48,804 nucleotides of DNA from CAZBWE01 sp964581905 (GTDB taxonomy: Bacteria; Planctomycetota; Phycisphaerae; Sedimentisphaerales; Anaerobacaceae), in the NCBI GenBank assembly GCA_964581905.1, contig CAZOQJ010000004.1, positions 1 to 48,804 on the forward strand, given 5' to 3'. Positions 32,629-41,042 of the stretch are shown here, piece after piece; within the stretch, counting starts at the first letter, position 1; every line of letters begins with the position of its first letter. Both the position numbers and the translations under genes were made by a program. The notes below the pieces were generated by a model that saw only the letters and a list, made by a program, of their open reading frames with translations, had not been told where the DNA came from and made no database searches.

Positions 32629-35289
32629 CTAAAAGCCGCCCCCACGAACATTCATTTGAAGAGTGTAAACCTTATCCTGGCAGGTAATATAAAGCGTCTT
32701 ATCTTCCGGGCCGCCGAAGGTAATATTTGAGCAGAATTCAGGTACCGGCACCATCTCCAGTTGCTCACCTTGCGGTGAGACAATCCAGATACCTCCTAAG
32801 CCGGCGAAGTAAAGGTTACCTCGCTCATCGATTGTCATACCGTCCGGGTCTTTATCACTTGGAGGGCTGGCCGGTTTGAAGAAAACCGTTCCTGTCCCCA
32901 GCGTGCCATTCGGATTAATAGGAAAAACCCACCAGCGTTTATTGGTTATATTATTACTGCTGCTTTCTGCAACATAAAGTTTTGTACTATCGTTCGAGGC
33001 GATGATGCCGTTCGGCTGATATAAACCGCTTGCTACCCTCGTTACTGTACTATCGGATTCAAGCAAATATACACCCTGGTCAGTTGGTCCAGTGGTCCAG
33101 TCGGGTCCGGTGAAATAAATGTTGCCATTTTCTGTCTGGCAAAGGTCGTTCGGCTTTTTGTCAATTCCATCTGCCTGGTCTGCAAGGACCTGTGAATCCT
33201 CGGGGCCGCTTGCACCGATTTGGTGGCTGGAAATTTGTTTGGGATTTTCATCAGCTGTTAACAGTCGGCCCTCCAGTGAGAGAAATGTCCCGTTTGTTTC
33301 CGGTGTGCCGCTCATCCAAACCGTAGCACTGCCCGGCGAGTCAAGGCGGAGCAATTGATTATCGGTTCTGTTAGTAAAGTACAGTTTGTTCGTGACAGGA
33401 TCCCATGTTGGACCTTCAAAATATGTGCTTGCTGAGGAGTATACTTCAACGAGTTCTGCGCCTTCGACAATCAAGGGAAGTTCAATTGTTTCCATCCAGT
33501 GCTCAACAAAAACTGCGAGGTCGCGTTCGTCGATTATGCCGTCGCTGGGTATCGAGATATCACAGGAGGCGTTCCAGTTGCCACCTCCCCGCGGACTTCC
33601 CCAGGCAGCGGCAAGGACGGCAAAGTCTTTAAAGTTCACGTACTCGTCGTTATTGAAGTTTCCAATTACACCCATTTGAGTTACCAGCTCAATGCCGGTT
33701 CCATCGTTGGGATCGAGATTTCGGCTGTACTGTTTATCGGTTGCATTGTTCCAGTGCTCGTGCACACCTAAGCTCTGTAAAGCTACGCCATCATGATTGG
33801 GGTCGTAGAATGCTCCTGAACAGGGGTCATTGGCCAGTGCAGCTTCGTGCAAATAGTCATCTGTGCCGGACTTATGTGGAAAATCACTCCACTCGGTATA
33901 AAGAAAGTCATTCGCTACAGAGTCATCGGCCACTTGGTCCATCGAAATGAATATGCTGGACGGCCAGTCATTGTTGAATGGTGCCATCAGCCATTTTTCA
34001 GGAACCGAGGCCCATCCCCTTCCTGCAAATAAACCATCGATTAGCGAAATCAGCGTTTTGCCTCCCAGCTCCGGATGCCCCATCAAATCGACTATCGCCC
34101 TATAGTACCCCATTCCGGGCCGCTCCGTAGCACGCGTAAGGTGCAAATTATAGTATCCACCCGCATCTGGGTTTCTCTTAAGCGAGCCATAGTGGTTTTT
34201 CCCACTTACCGTAATACCGGAGTCGTCATGACTCTTCAACATAGGGAAGTTGATAAAGTACTCCGCGTCCGCGAACGCATCAGGTATATAATCCTGGGTT
34301 TTGCCGTCGGCGTCCGTCGTGCTCCAGTAAAACTTCACATTAGACATCGTGGTTGGTGTACGTCCTTCGCCGCCGACCCTATCGAAGTAGACAACATCTG
34401 GGAACTGGGCGTGGACGATGTCGTACCAGTAGTGAGGCATTACTCTGGAAGGGTCTCCTATCGAAATGTCAGTTTGGTTTACACCGACGATGTTCACAAG
34501 CTGGTTCAGAAGAGCGATGGTGAGCTGTGGAGAATTATCTATCAAGTCGATGAACTCGGGTCCACTCCACCACCCAGGGGTTGGCTTGTCGCGGTCACCG
34601 TCGAAAGTCAAAGTCATATTAATTTTAACGCCGATTTTTTCGCCGGAAGTGTAGCCGACATCTCCCTTACCCATTCGCTGGTTGAAGTTTCTGAATATTG
34701 CATCCCAGGCGTCATAATCGCTGCTTTCGCCGGCCAATGCCCTAAGTGACCTGGAGAGCATTTTATTGACGGCCTGCTGATTAGTGCAGTCGCTTGAATA
34801 CCAGCGTTCTCCCGAGCCGGGACCTGCCCAATCCGTGGCATTGGAGTCGTGAATCCAGACAACACGGCCGGGTTGGACGCCCTTGGCTTCGCCCATTGGG
34901 GCGTTAGCAATCCGCGGCTCGTGGCCATAGATTATTTTCTGGTCGGTGCTGCTCATAGCCGCATAGATAAAGGCAACGCTGGTAGCGACGCAAATTGCTG
35001 CTATAACATAGCGTGCCTTGCTCATGTACTTTTTTGCCCTGCGGAAGGCAACGACTGAGCCAATCAAACCCAGAAGCCAGATTACAAAGCTCGATGCCAG
35101 TGGAAATGCTACACGCTGGCATGGGTAAGTAGCTCTTGATGGTTTTGGTATTACCCGTACCAGGAACCAGATTAAGGCGAATAGCCCGGTAACTGGGAAT
35201 ATAAACCGTAACCATTTATGGCTTCTACGGTTTGCAGAAAGTTTTTTCGGACAAGTTGAATGGCCATCTTTTCTTTGTACATGCGACAT
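32629..35289 (-). CDS. DUF362 protein fused to dockerin-like and gluconolactonase-like domains
   Basis: An 886-residue multidomain protein. About three membrane segments lie in residues 30-115. A DUF362-type domain follows (roughly 130-480), with VKINMTLTFDGD, IGDPSRVMPHYWYD, INFPMLKSHDDSGITVSGKN and LISLIDGLFAGRGW. A dockerin-like pair of EF-hand repeats (GNFNNDEYVNFKDFAVLAAA and DGIIDERDLAVFVEHWM) comes next. The C-terminal third is a SMP-30/gluconolactonase-like beta-propeller: FEGPTWDPVTNKLYFTNR, KPNDLCQTENGNIYFTGPDW, DGMTIDERGNLYFAGLGG. The layout suggests an extracytoplasmic, membrane-anchored protein; the substrate is unknown. It has no obvious operon partners. Confidence 0.8.
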   Translation of the reverse strand: MSHVQRKDGHSTCPKKLSANRRSHKWLRFIFPVTGLFALIWFLVRVIPKPSRATYPCQRVAFPLASSFVIWLLGLIGSVVAFRRAKKYMSKARYVIAAICVATSVAFIYAAMSSTDQKIIYGHEPRIANAPMGEAKGVQPGRVVWIHDSNATDWAGPGSGERWYSSDCTNQQAVNKMLSRSLRALAGESSDYDAWDAIFRNFNQRMGKGDVGYTSGEKIGVKINMTLTFDGDRDKPTPGWWSGPEFIDLIDNSPQLTIALLNQLVNIVGVNQTDISIGDPSRVMPHYWYDIVHAQFPDVVYFDRVGGEGRTPTTMSNVKFYWSTTDADGKTQDYIPDAFADAEYFINFPMLKSHDDSGITVSGKNHYGSLKRNPDAGGYYNLHLTRATERPGMGYYRAIVDLMGHPELGGKTLISLIDGLFAGRGWASVPEKWLMAPFNNDWPSSIFISMDQVADDSVANDFLYTEWSDFPHKSGTDDYLHEAALANDPCSGAFYDPNHDGVALQSLGVHEHWNNATDKQYSRNLDPNDGTGIELVTQMGVIGNFNNDEYVNFKDFAVLAAAWGSPRGGGNWNASCDISIPSDGIIDERDLAVFVEHWMETIELPLIVEGAELVEVYSSASTYFEGPTWDPVTNKLYFTNRTDNQLLRLDSPGSATVWMSGTPETNGTFLSLEGRLLTADENPKQISSHQIGASGPEDSQVLADQADGIDKKPNDLCQTENGNIYFTGPDWTTGPTDQGVYLLESDSTVTRVASGLYQPNGIIASNDSTKLYVAESSSNNITNKRWWVFPINPNGTLGTGTVFFKPASPPSDKDPDGMTIDERGNLYFAGLGGIWIVSPQGEQLEMVPVPEFCSNITFGGPEDKTLYITCQDKVYTLQMNVRGGGF

Positions 35290-35369
35290 TTTTAGCTACT
35301 CCTTATTATCGTTATACTTGAAATTCTACTTTCTCGCCGCCGCATAGCCTTGGCGAAGCGGGGTCAGTA

Positions 35370-35720
35370 TCAATAAACAATATCACCATCATGCAATGTT
35401 TTGATATCTCTCGCTACAATTTCCGCAATGATTTGCTCTTGCTCAGGCAGAACCGGCCTTGACCACTCGGCAGCATAATCGGTTGACTCAACCTCGTGTT
35501 GCCGGCCTGGAGCTTTTCTTCTTATAGCGGTGATTTTTCGCTGTTCTGCCAAGATTTTTTCTGCCAGGTCAAATTTCGGGATGTCAACGGCTTGCTCGAT
35601 TTTTTCCGAATTTCTTTTTGGAGCTCCGGGTATTATGTCCTTGGCGCGTAGTATACGGCCTTTGGTTTGTTTTTTATCAACATAGTTTTTATCGTTGCTA
35701 TCGGCCTTGCTCAACGTCAT
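35370..35720 (-). CDS. Small basic hypothetical protein
   Basis: A 116-residue, charged, probably partly disordered cytosolic protein. The N-terminus is Lys/Arg-rich (SKADSNDKNYVDKKQTKGR), the centre has IPKFDLAEKILAEQRKITAI, and the end is a compact EQEQIIAEIVARDIKTLHDG helix. I do not recognise a family. An AGAGGAGG sequence sits just before the ATG; the spacing is short, so the TTG two codons in might be the real start. It lies between the DUF362 fusion and ruvX with no evident link. Confidence 0.55.
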   Translation of the reverse strand: MTLSKADSNDKNYVDKKQTKGRILRAKDIIPGAPKRNSEKIEQAVDIPKFDLAEKILAEQRKITAIRRKAPGRQHEVESTDYAAEWSRPVLPEQEQIIAEIVARDIKTLHDGDIVY

Positions 35721-35844
35721 AACCTCCTCTAATATGTGTTTATTTTAATGAAATCATCGCGATTAGTCAAGGACAAAATAGCTATTATTTGCGGTTATTG
35801 ACCTGTAGCCGCCGATTGTTTATGTGACATTTGTTTTTGCCGGG

Positions 35845-36258
35845 CTATTGTGTGTTTTTTTGTTCGAGGAAGGCATCCAGGATTTCTGCGGCTGCGATGG
35901 CGTCAAGATGCTTTTTTCTTTTTTTGCCTTTCGGAAACTCGGCAGAAGTCAGCTTGTCTTCAGCGCTGAAACTGCTCAGGCGTTCATCCTGAAGATGAAC
36001 AGGTATGTCAAGATGTCCTTTTAACTGCTCAGCGAACTTCAAGACAAGTTTTGCCTGGGCCCCTTCGGAATCGTCCATATTCAAAGGTAATCCCAGCACG
36101 ATAGCCTCTACGTTTTCGGCTTCGACTATATCTGTAATCTTTTTTATCAGCCATTTTTGGCCCTCGATTACGGCCAGGGGTGAAGCGATGGTCTCAGCTG
36201 AATCACATATTGCCAATCCCGTACGTTTAGTGCCGTGATCTATTGCCAGGTATCTCAT
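35845..36258 (-). CDS. ruvX: Putative pre-16S rRNA nuclease / Holliday junction resolvase YqgF (RuvX)
   Basis: A 137-residue RNase H-fold protein of the YqgF/RuvX family, involved in 16S rRNA 5' maturation and possibly in recombination. It begins MRYLAIDHGTKRTGLAICD with the first catalytic Asp, then contains VEAIVLGLPLNMDDSEG, VHLQDERLSSFSAE with the catalytic Glu, and HLDAIAAAEILDAFLE with the final Asp. I start at ATG 36258; the frame stays open upstream to 36318, but that extension runs into the end of the neighbouring gene and is not conserved. Confidence 0.92.
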   Translation of the reverse strand: MRYLAIDHGTKRTGLAICDSAETIASPLAVIEGQKWLIKKITDIVEAENVEAIVLGLPLNMDDSEGAQAKLVLKFAEQLKGHLDIPVHLQDERLSSFSAEDKLTSAEFPKGKKRKKHLDAIAAAEILDAFLEQKNTQ

Positions 36259-36295
36259 TTTCCAACAGTTCGAATTGTATATATTTATTGTTCTG

Positions 36296-37384
36296 TCACA
36301 GAAATTTTTCGCCGCCATGCTGTTTTATCAGTTCAAGCAGTTCCTTTATTTTGTCGGTCTGGCTGACGTGACATACCAGTGTGGCGTCATTGCTGTGGGC
36401 CACGACTATGTTTTCCAGACCAATCGCGGCGATTAGATGACCTGTGTCTTCAGTTACAAGGATGGAATTTTTACAGCCCAGCAGCTCGCTTATACCGGCT
36501 ACGACAATGTTCTTGTTTTTGTCAGAGCTGATAATATCTGCCAGCGCCGCAAAAGAGCCAATATCGAGCCAGCGGCAATCCAGTTGTATTGCGAAGACGT
36601 TTTTGGCCTTTTCCATAACGGCAAAGTCGATACTGATTTTTGGTAATTTTACAAATTGTTCTTTGAGAGTTTGCTGTTGACTTGGCCCGGCCCAGGCGGC
36701 CTTGATTTGCTGGAAAGGTGGGGTGGATTCCGGCAGGAACTTGGCTAAATTGTCCAGAATTGTCTTGGCCTTCCAGACAAACATTCCGGAATTCCATGAG
36801 TATTTGCCGGTGTCGAGATATTCTTTCGCCGTTTTTTCATCCGGTTTTTCCTTGAAGGATTCCACGGAATATATTGTGTTTTTACAATCAGGGTACTTCT
36901 TGGAAGCGGCACATTTAATATAACCAAGCTGAGTGCTTGGGAAGGTCGGCTTGATACCGAAAGTAAGCAGGTTGTCCGGATTATTATTGACAAATACCAG
37001 GGCATCTTCGAGTGCCTGTTGCAGTACTTCGGGCGGCTCGATGAGCTGGTCAGCAGTGACGACCGCCATAGTTGCCTCGGGGTCGTATTTGGTCAGGATT
37101 GTTGCTGCCAATCCGATAGCACCGGCTGTGTCACGGACAGCGGGCTCTGCGATGACGTTGTCGTAGGGCAGCTCCGCCAGATTCTCGCGGACAATGTCTG
37201 CAAAGCCGGCGTTGGTGAGGGTAATTATGTTTCTTATATCGAATATCGGGCGCAGACGCTCAAAACAACAGCGAAGAAGCGTTTGGCCATTGAGGAGCTT
37301 CAGGACTTGTTTGGGACGTTTTTGTCGGCTCAGCGGCCACAGTCTCTTTCCTGTCCCGCCTGCCATTATCACCGCGTAGTTCAT
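36296..37384 (-). CDS. manC: Mannose-1-phosphate guanylyltransferase
   Basis: This 362-residue enzyme makes GDP-mannose from mannose-1-phosphate and GTP. The nucleotidyltransferase signature is AVIMAGGTGKRLWPLSRQKRPKQ (in two parts: GGTGKRLWPLSR and KRPKQ), with AEPAVRDTAGAIGLAA, the VVTADQLI metal site, and FKEKPDEKTAKEYL. It is the short form without a C-terminal phosphomannose isomerase domain. It is transcribed after pgi, 46 bases apart, which links fructose-6-phosphate to the mannose branch. Confidence 0.92.
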   Translation of the reverse strand: MNYAVIMAGGTGKRLWPLSRQKRPKQVLKLLNGQTLLRCCFERLRPIFDIRNIITLTNAGFADIVRENLAELPYDNVIAEPAVRDTAGAIGLAATILTKYDPEATMAVVTADQLIEPPEVLQQALEDALVFVNNNPDNLLTFGIKPTFPSTQLGYIKCAASKKYPDCKNTIYSVESFKEKPDEKTAKEYLDTGKYSWNSGMFVWKAKTILDNLAKFLPESTPPFQQIKAAWAGPSQQQTLKEQFVKLPKISIDFAVMEKAKNVFAIQLDCRWLDIGSFAALADIISSDKNKNIVVAGISELLGCKNSILVTEDTGHLIAAIGLENIVVAHSNDATLVCHVSQTDKIKELLELIKQHGGEKFL

Positions 37385-37430
37385 TACCTAACCCCTTCAT
37401 CTGCCAAAGAATCGTATTCAAAAAAGTGTA

Positions 37431-38870
37431 TTAAATCGCGAAGCTGTCGTCAACCTCAGTCATGGAACGGATTTGCTGTGCTAATTCTTTATATTCTTTG
37501 CCGGGCTTGCCCGCCACACGTATGGCGGGCTTGTCCATAAGTGCGAAGGTGGCTTCCTTGCCTAATTCAACGGCTGGCTGGTCATAAGTATTGATGCCGA
37601 ATAGTGCACCGGCAAAAGAGGTTGTCACCTCAAACAGGTAGATAAACTGGCCGACCATATAAGCATTTACTTCAGGAAAGACGACTGTAAGGCAGGGACG
37701 TTTGCTTTCTAAAAGTGCGTACTCGGTTGCCTTTTTTTCACTGTTGAACAGCGCGCTCAAATCTTTATTGGCTAAATAATCAAGCTCAGGTGCACATTCG
37801 GGAGCAGGGCCTATCTTTAGCTCTCTATCGAAATTTTCGACCTGAAGGAAAGTGAACAGTTTATCGTTGGGGCCTTCACGATATAGTTGTACCTGGCTGT
37901 GCTGGTCAGTTGTTCCGAGTGCTTTTACAGGCGTCGGGCCGATATAGACTTTGTTGCTTTTGAGGTCTTCTGATTTGCCCAGACTTTCGGCCCAGAGCTG
38001 GCGATACCAGTCAGCTAAATCCTTGAGGTGGTAGCTGTACGGCATCATTACGGAAATCTTTTTGCCTCGATTGTAATAGTGCCGGTTTATCGCGGCGTTA
38101 ATAGCTGCGGGATTTTTCTTGAAATCTTCACAGCTTACTCTTTTATCCATATCACGGGCGCCTTCTAAAAGCAAGTCGATATCGATTCCGCACATCGCAG
38201 CACTGAATAGCCCGACATCGCTTAAGACGCTGAACCTGCCGCCGACACCATCGGGGACAATAAGACTTTTAAAACCTGCCTCGCCGGCTATACTACGCAG
38301 TGTTCCTTTCTCTGTGTCGGTTGTTACGATGACCTGATTTCGCAGGCCTTCGGGGCCGAGCTTGTCGAGGAACAGTTTACGAGCTATCATAAATTGAGAT
38401 GCTGTCTCCACTGTCCGGCCGGACTTGCTGATGATGTTGAAGATAGTTTTATTGAGCTTGTCACCGACCCAATCCAGAAATGAGCCAAACTGTACGGGGT
38501 CAACGTTGTCGAATACAAATAGGCGCGGGCCTCGTCGCTGCTTATCATCAAGATTATACATATATGGATTTAGCGCGGTTTGTAACGCGATGTTGCCCAG
38601 TGCAGAGCCGCCTATGCCGAGTACAACGAGATTTTCACAATCACCTTTCACCTCGGCAACAAGGTTTTTAATTCTCTTGGGATTTTCTTTGCTATAGGGC
38701 AGGTCTCTGTATGGTGTTTTCCCGGCTTTTCTTTCCTTATTAAGCTGAATAATCAATGGTGAAGTTTGTTTAGCAAGGTCGGCAAATTGCTTGTCTGTTA
38801 TACCATGTTCTGCACCAACAACATCTGCTGTAACATTTTTGTAGTAGAATTTGATTTGTGGTTCTGACAC
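37431..38870 (-). CDS. pgi: Glucose-6-phosphate isomerase
   Basis: Pgi interconverts glucose-6-phosphate and fructose-6-phosphate in glycolysis and gluconeogenesis. The 479-residue length is close to the shorter bacterial forms. Visible signatures are VVLGIGGSALGNIALQTAL, FNIISKSGRTVETASQFM, GGRFSVLSDVGLFSAAMCGI, and GTTDQHSQVQLYREGPND. Near the C-terminus a palindromic insert (37509-37530) encodes a PAIRVAGKPG peptide before the terminal helix KEYKELAQQIRSM. It lies between the helicase and manC genes on the same strand. Confidence 0.95.
   Translation of the reverse strand: MSEPQIKFYYKNVTADVVGAEHGITDKQFADLAKQTSPLIIQLNKERKAGKTPYRDLPYSKENPKRIKNLVAEVKGDCENLVVLGIGGSALGNIALQTALNPYMYNLDDKQRRGPRLFVFDNVDPVQFGSFLDWVGDKLNKTIFNIISKSGRTVETASQFMIARKLFLDKLGPEGLRNQVIVTTDTEKGTLRSIAGEAGFKSLIVPDGVGGRFSVLSDVGLFSAAMCGIDIDLLLEGARDMDKRVSCEDFKKNPAAINAAINRHYYNRGKKISVMMPYSYHLKDLADWYRQLWAESLGKSEDLKSNKVYIGPTPVKALGTTDQHSQVQLYREGPNDKLFTFLQVENFDRELKIGPAPECAPELDYLANKDLSALFNSEKKATEYALLESKRPCLTVVFPEVNAYMVGQFIYLFEVTTSFAGALFGINTYDQPAVELGKEATFALMDKPAIRVAGKPGKEYKELAQQIRSMTEVDDSFAI
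37509..37530. repeat. Palindromic element inside pgi
   Basis: GCCCGCCA, a six-base loop, TGGCGGGC: a perfect 8-bp stem read in frame as part of KPAIRVAGKP. The same GCCCGCC/GGCGGGC type of stem recurs in the intergenic repeats of this window. Confidence 0.55.
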
Positions 38871-38915
38871 GAATGTACTCCTTAATTGAATCTAAATTCC
38901 CAGTAAAACCGAGGG

Positions 38916-41033
38916 CTAAATATTTACCTTTGAAAGGCCAGCGTATTTTAGCATTAGTGTTTTTGTCTGTCCAGATTTAAAGTCAACCACCACCACGCTG
39001 TTCTCACCCATATCGATAAATTCTTTGACCCTGCCAAGGCCGAAAGATTTGTGCCGAACCAGCTCACCGGCAGCAAAGGCGTCTTGAGTATCGTATGGCG
39101 CAGTGTCATTTTCTTGAGCCGATTCAGCGAAATCAATTCCCAACTCGAAGAGAAATTGTGAAGGTATAGTTCGCAACAGCTGGCCTCGTATCGTTCGGTA
39201 TCGGGCGTAGCTTATATTTAGGCCGGTTTTGGCGCGTGTTATGCCGACAAAAAATAGTCTGCGTTCCTCTTCGAGCTCATCGTCGTTTTCGCCCGCGTTA
39301 CTTCTTTCGTGTGGCAATAAGCCCTGTTCGACGCCGACGATAAAGACATTTTCAAATTCCAATCCCTTAGCAGTGTGTAAGGTCATAAGTGCAACTTTCT
39401 CGCTGGAGCTGTCATACGCATCGGAATCGCTGAAGAGCGATATTTGCTGAAGATAATCGACAAGTGTCGGTTGTTCTGTCTGTTTATCATATAAAGCAGT
39501 CGCGTTTATCAGCTCATTTATATTCTCGATTGCGTTTTGACCATCAGGGCCGGCTTCTCGAAGTGACTTTCCCAGGCCGGATTCGATAAAGATACGCTCG
39601 GCAAGTGGCGCAACCTCACCTTTTATATCTTTTTCGAATGTTTCGAGCATTTTGACAAAGCCGGCAATTTTTTCTTTTGGGGCTTTGGAAAGAGAATCGA
39701 TATGCTCTGACTTTTTCAGTGCTTCGAAAAAACCGAGGCCGTGCAGGGATGCATAAGCCCGGACTCTATCGATAGTGGTTTTTCCGATACCGCGGGCTGG
39801 TGTGTTGATAATGCGCAGTAGTGCAATTTCATCTTTGGGATTGACGAGGGCCTTCAAATATCCGAGTATGTCGCGGATTTCTTTTCTGTTGTAGAATTCA
39901 ACGCCTCGTACAACCTGATAGGGTGTTTTATTGTGGATAAATGCCTCTTCGAGCAGGCGGCTCTGGGCATTTACGCGGTAAAATACGGCTATGTCTTGTA
40001 GAGAAGCCCCTTTGCCCAAAAGCTCTTGTACTTTCAGGGCGATAGACTGGGCCTCTTCGGCTTCGTCCTCGAAGGCGTTGATAACAGCGTCGGCACCACT
40101 GGCTTTTGTCGGGACAAGCTTTTTTTCTTTTCGGTTTTGATTTTGTGCTATTAAATTATCGGCAACAGCGAGAATATTTGGCGTGCTGCGAAAGTTCTCC
40201 TCCAGCTTTACGACCGTAGCGTCGGGCCAGTCTTTCTCGAAGTTTATTATATTTCGGATGTCGGCGCCGCGCCAGCGGTAAATCGACTGGTCCGGGTCGC
40301 CCGTTGCGCAAATATTGTTGTGTTGCGAGACAAGCGCTTTGGCAATTACGTATTGGGCGCGGTTGGTGTCCTGATACTCGTCGATGAGCAGGAATTTAAA
40401 ACGATTTGACAGCTCGCAGCAAACATCAGGACAACTTTGTAGCAAAAAGGCGGTTTTCATCAACAAGTCATCGAAATCCAGCGCGTTCTTTTCGGCTAAG
40501 ATGTCTTGATAGTGGGCGTATATTTTGGCCAATGTTTCGGTAAAGAAATCGTCGGCGATGGTGTTGAAGGCATCGACATCTATCAGGTTATTTTTCAGGC
40601 GGGAGGAAATTGCGTCGAGCATTCGAGCTGGCGGAAAGTTCGTGGTATCCAGTTCACAATCTTTTATCGCCTGTTTGATACATCTGGCCTGGTCGGCCTG
40701 GTCATAGATACTAAAGTTGGGATTTATCTCTGCCTTATCGGCATATTGACGGAGGATTCTAACGCATAAAGAGTGAAAGGTGCTTATACGCGCACCTGCG
40801 GAAGCTCCAAGTGCAATTGCCCTTTGTCGCATCTCCTCGGCGGCTTTATTGGTGAACGTTATTGCACAGATATTGTATGGCTTGACGCCTGAATCGATAA
40901 GGGCTGCGATTCGATATGTGATGACGCGGGTTTTACCGCTGCCCGGCCCGGCGATAACAAGCAAAGGTCCTTCAATATGAAAAACAGCTTGTTTTTGTGA
41001 GGTGGTCAGTTGTTGCAGGGGCGAATTTTGCAT
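38916..41033 (-). CDS. pcrA: UvrD/PcrA-type ATP-dependent DNA helicase
   Basis: A 705-residue superfamily 1A 3'-5' helicase for DNA repair and replication-fork maintenance. Motifs in order are Walker A GPGSGKTRVITYRI near residue 30, AITFTNKAAEEMRQR, ISTFHSLCVRILRQ, LLIDEYQDTNRAQY (Walker B), ATGDPDQSIYRWRGAD, LEENFRSTPNILAVAD, VALMTLHTAKGLEFENVFI and EEERRLFFVGITRAK. The C-terminal PcrA-type tail ends with GLGRVKEFIDMGENSVVVVD, a Tudor-like segment seen in PcrA. The gene is nine bases from the upstream unknown gene and 45 bases before pgi. Confidence 0.95.
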   Translation of the reverse strand: MQNSPLQQLTTSQKQAVFHIEGPLLVIAGPGSGKTRVITYRIAALIDSGVKPYNICAITFTNKAAEEMRQRAIALGASAGARISTFHSLCVRILRQYADKAEINPNFSIYDQADQARCIKQAIKDCELDTTNFPPARMLDAISSRLKNNLIDVDAFNTIADDFFTETLAKIYAHYQDILAEKNALDFDDLLMKTAFLLQSCPDVCCELSNRFKFLLIDEYQDTNRAQYVIAKALVSQHNNICATGDPDQSIYRWRGADIRNIINFEKDWPDATVVKLEENFRSTPNILAVADNLIAQNQNRKEKKLVPTKASGADAVINAFEDEAEEAQSIALKVQELLGKGASLQDIAVFYRVNAQSRLLEEAFIHNKTPYQVVRGVEFYNRKEIRDILGYLKALVNPKDEIALLRIINTPARGIGKTTIDRVRAYASLHGLGFFEALKKSEHIDSLSKAPKEKIAGFVKMLETFEKDIKGEVAPLAERIFIESGLGKSLREAGPDGQNAIENINELINATALYDKQTEQPTLVDYLQQISLFSDSDAYDSSSEKVALMTLHTAKGLEFENVFIVGVEQGLLPHERSNAGENDDELEEERRLFFVGITRAKTGLNISYARYRTIRGQLLRTIPSQFLFELGIDFAESAQENDTAPYDTQDAFAAGELVRHKSFGLGRVKEFIDMGENSVVVVDFKSGQTKTLMLKYAGLSKVNI

Positions 41034-41042
41034 AGTTGAAGC

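Noticed and set aside
34075..34749. Long plus-strand frame opposite the DUF362 fusion gene
   Set aside because: Antisense to a coherent multidomain protein and without domain features.
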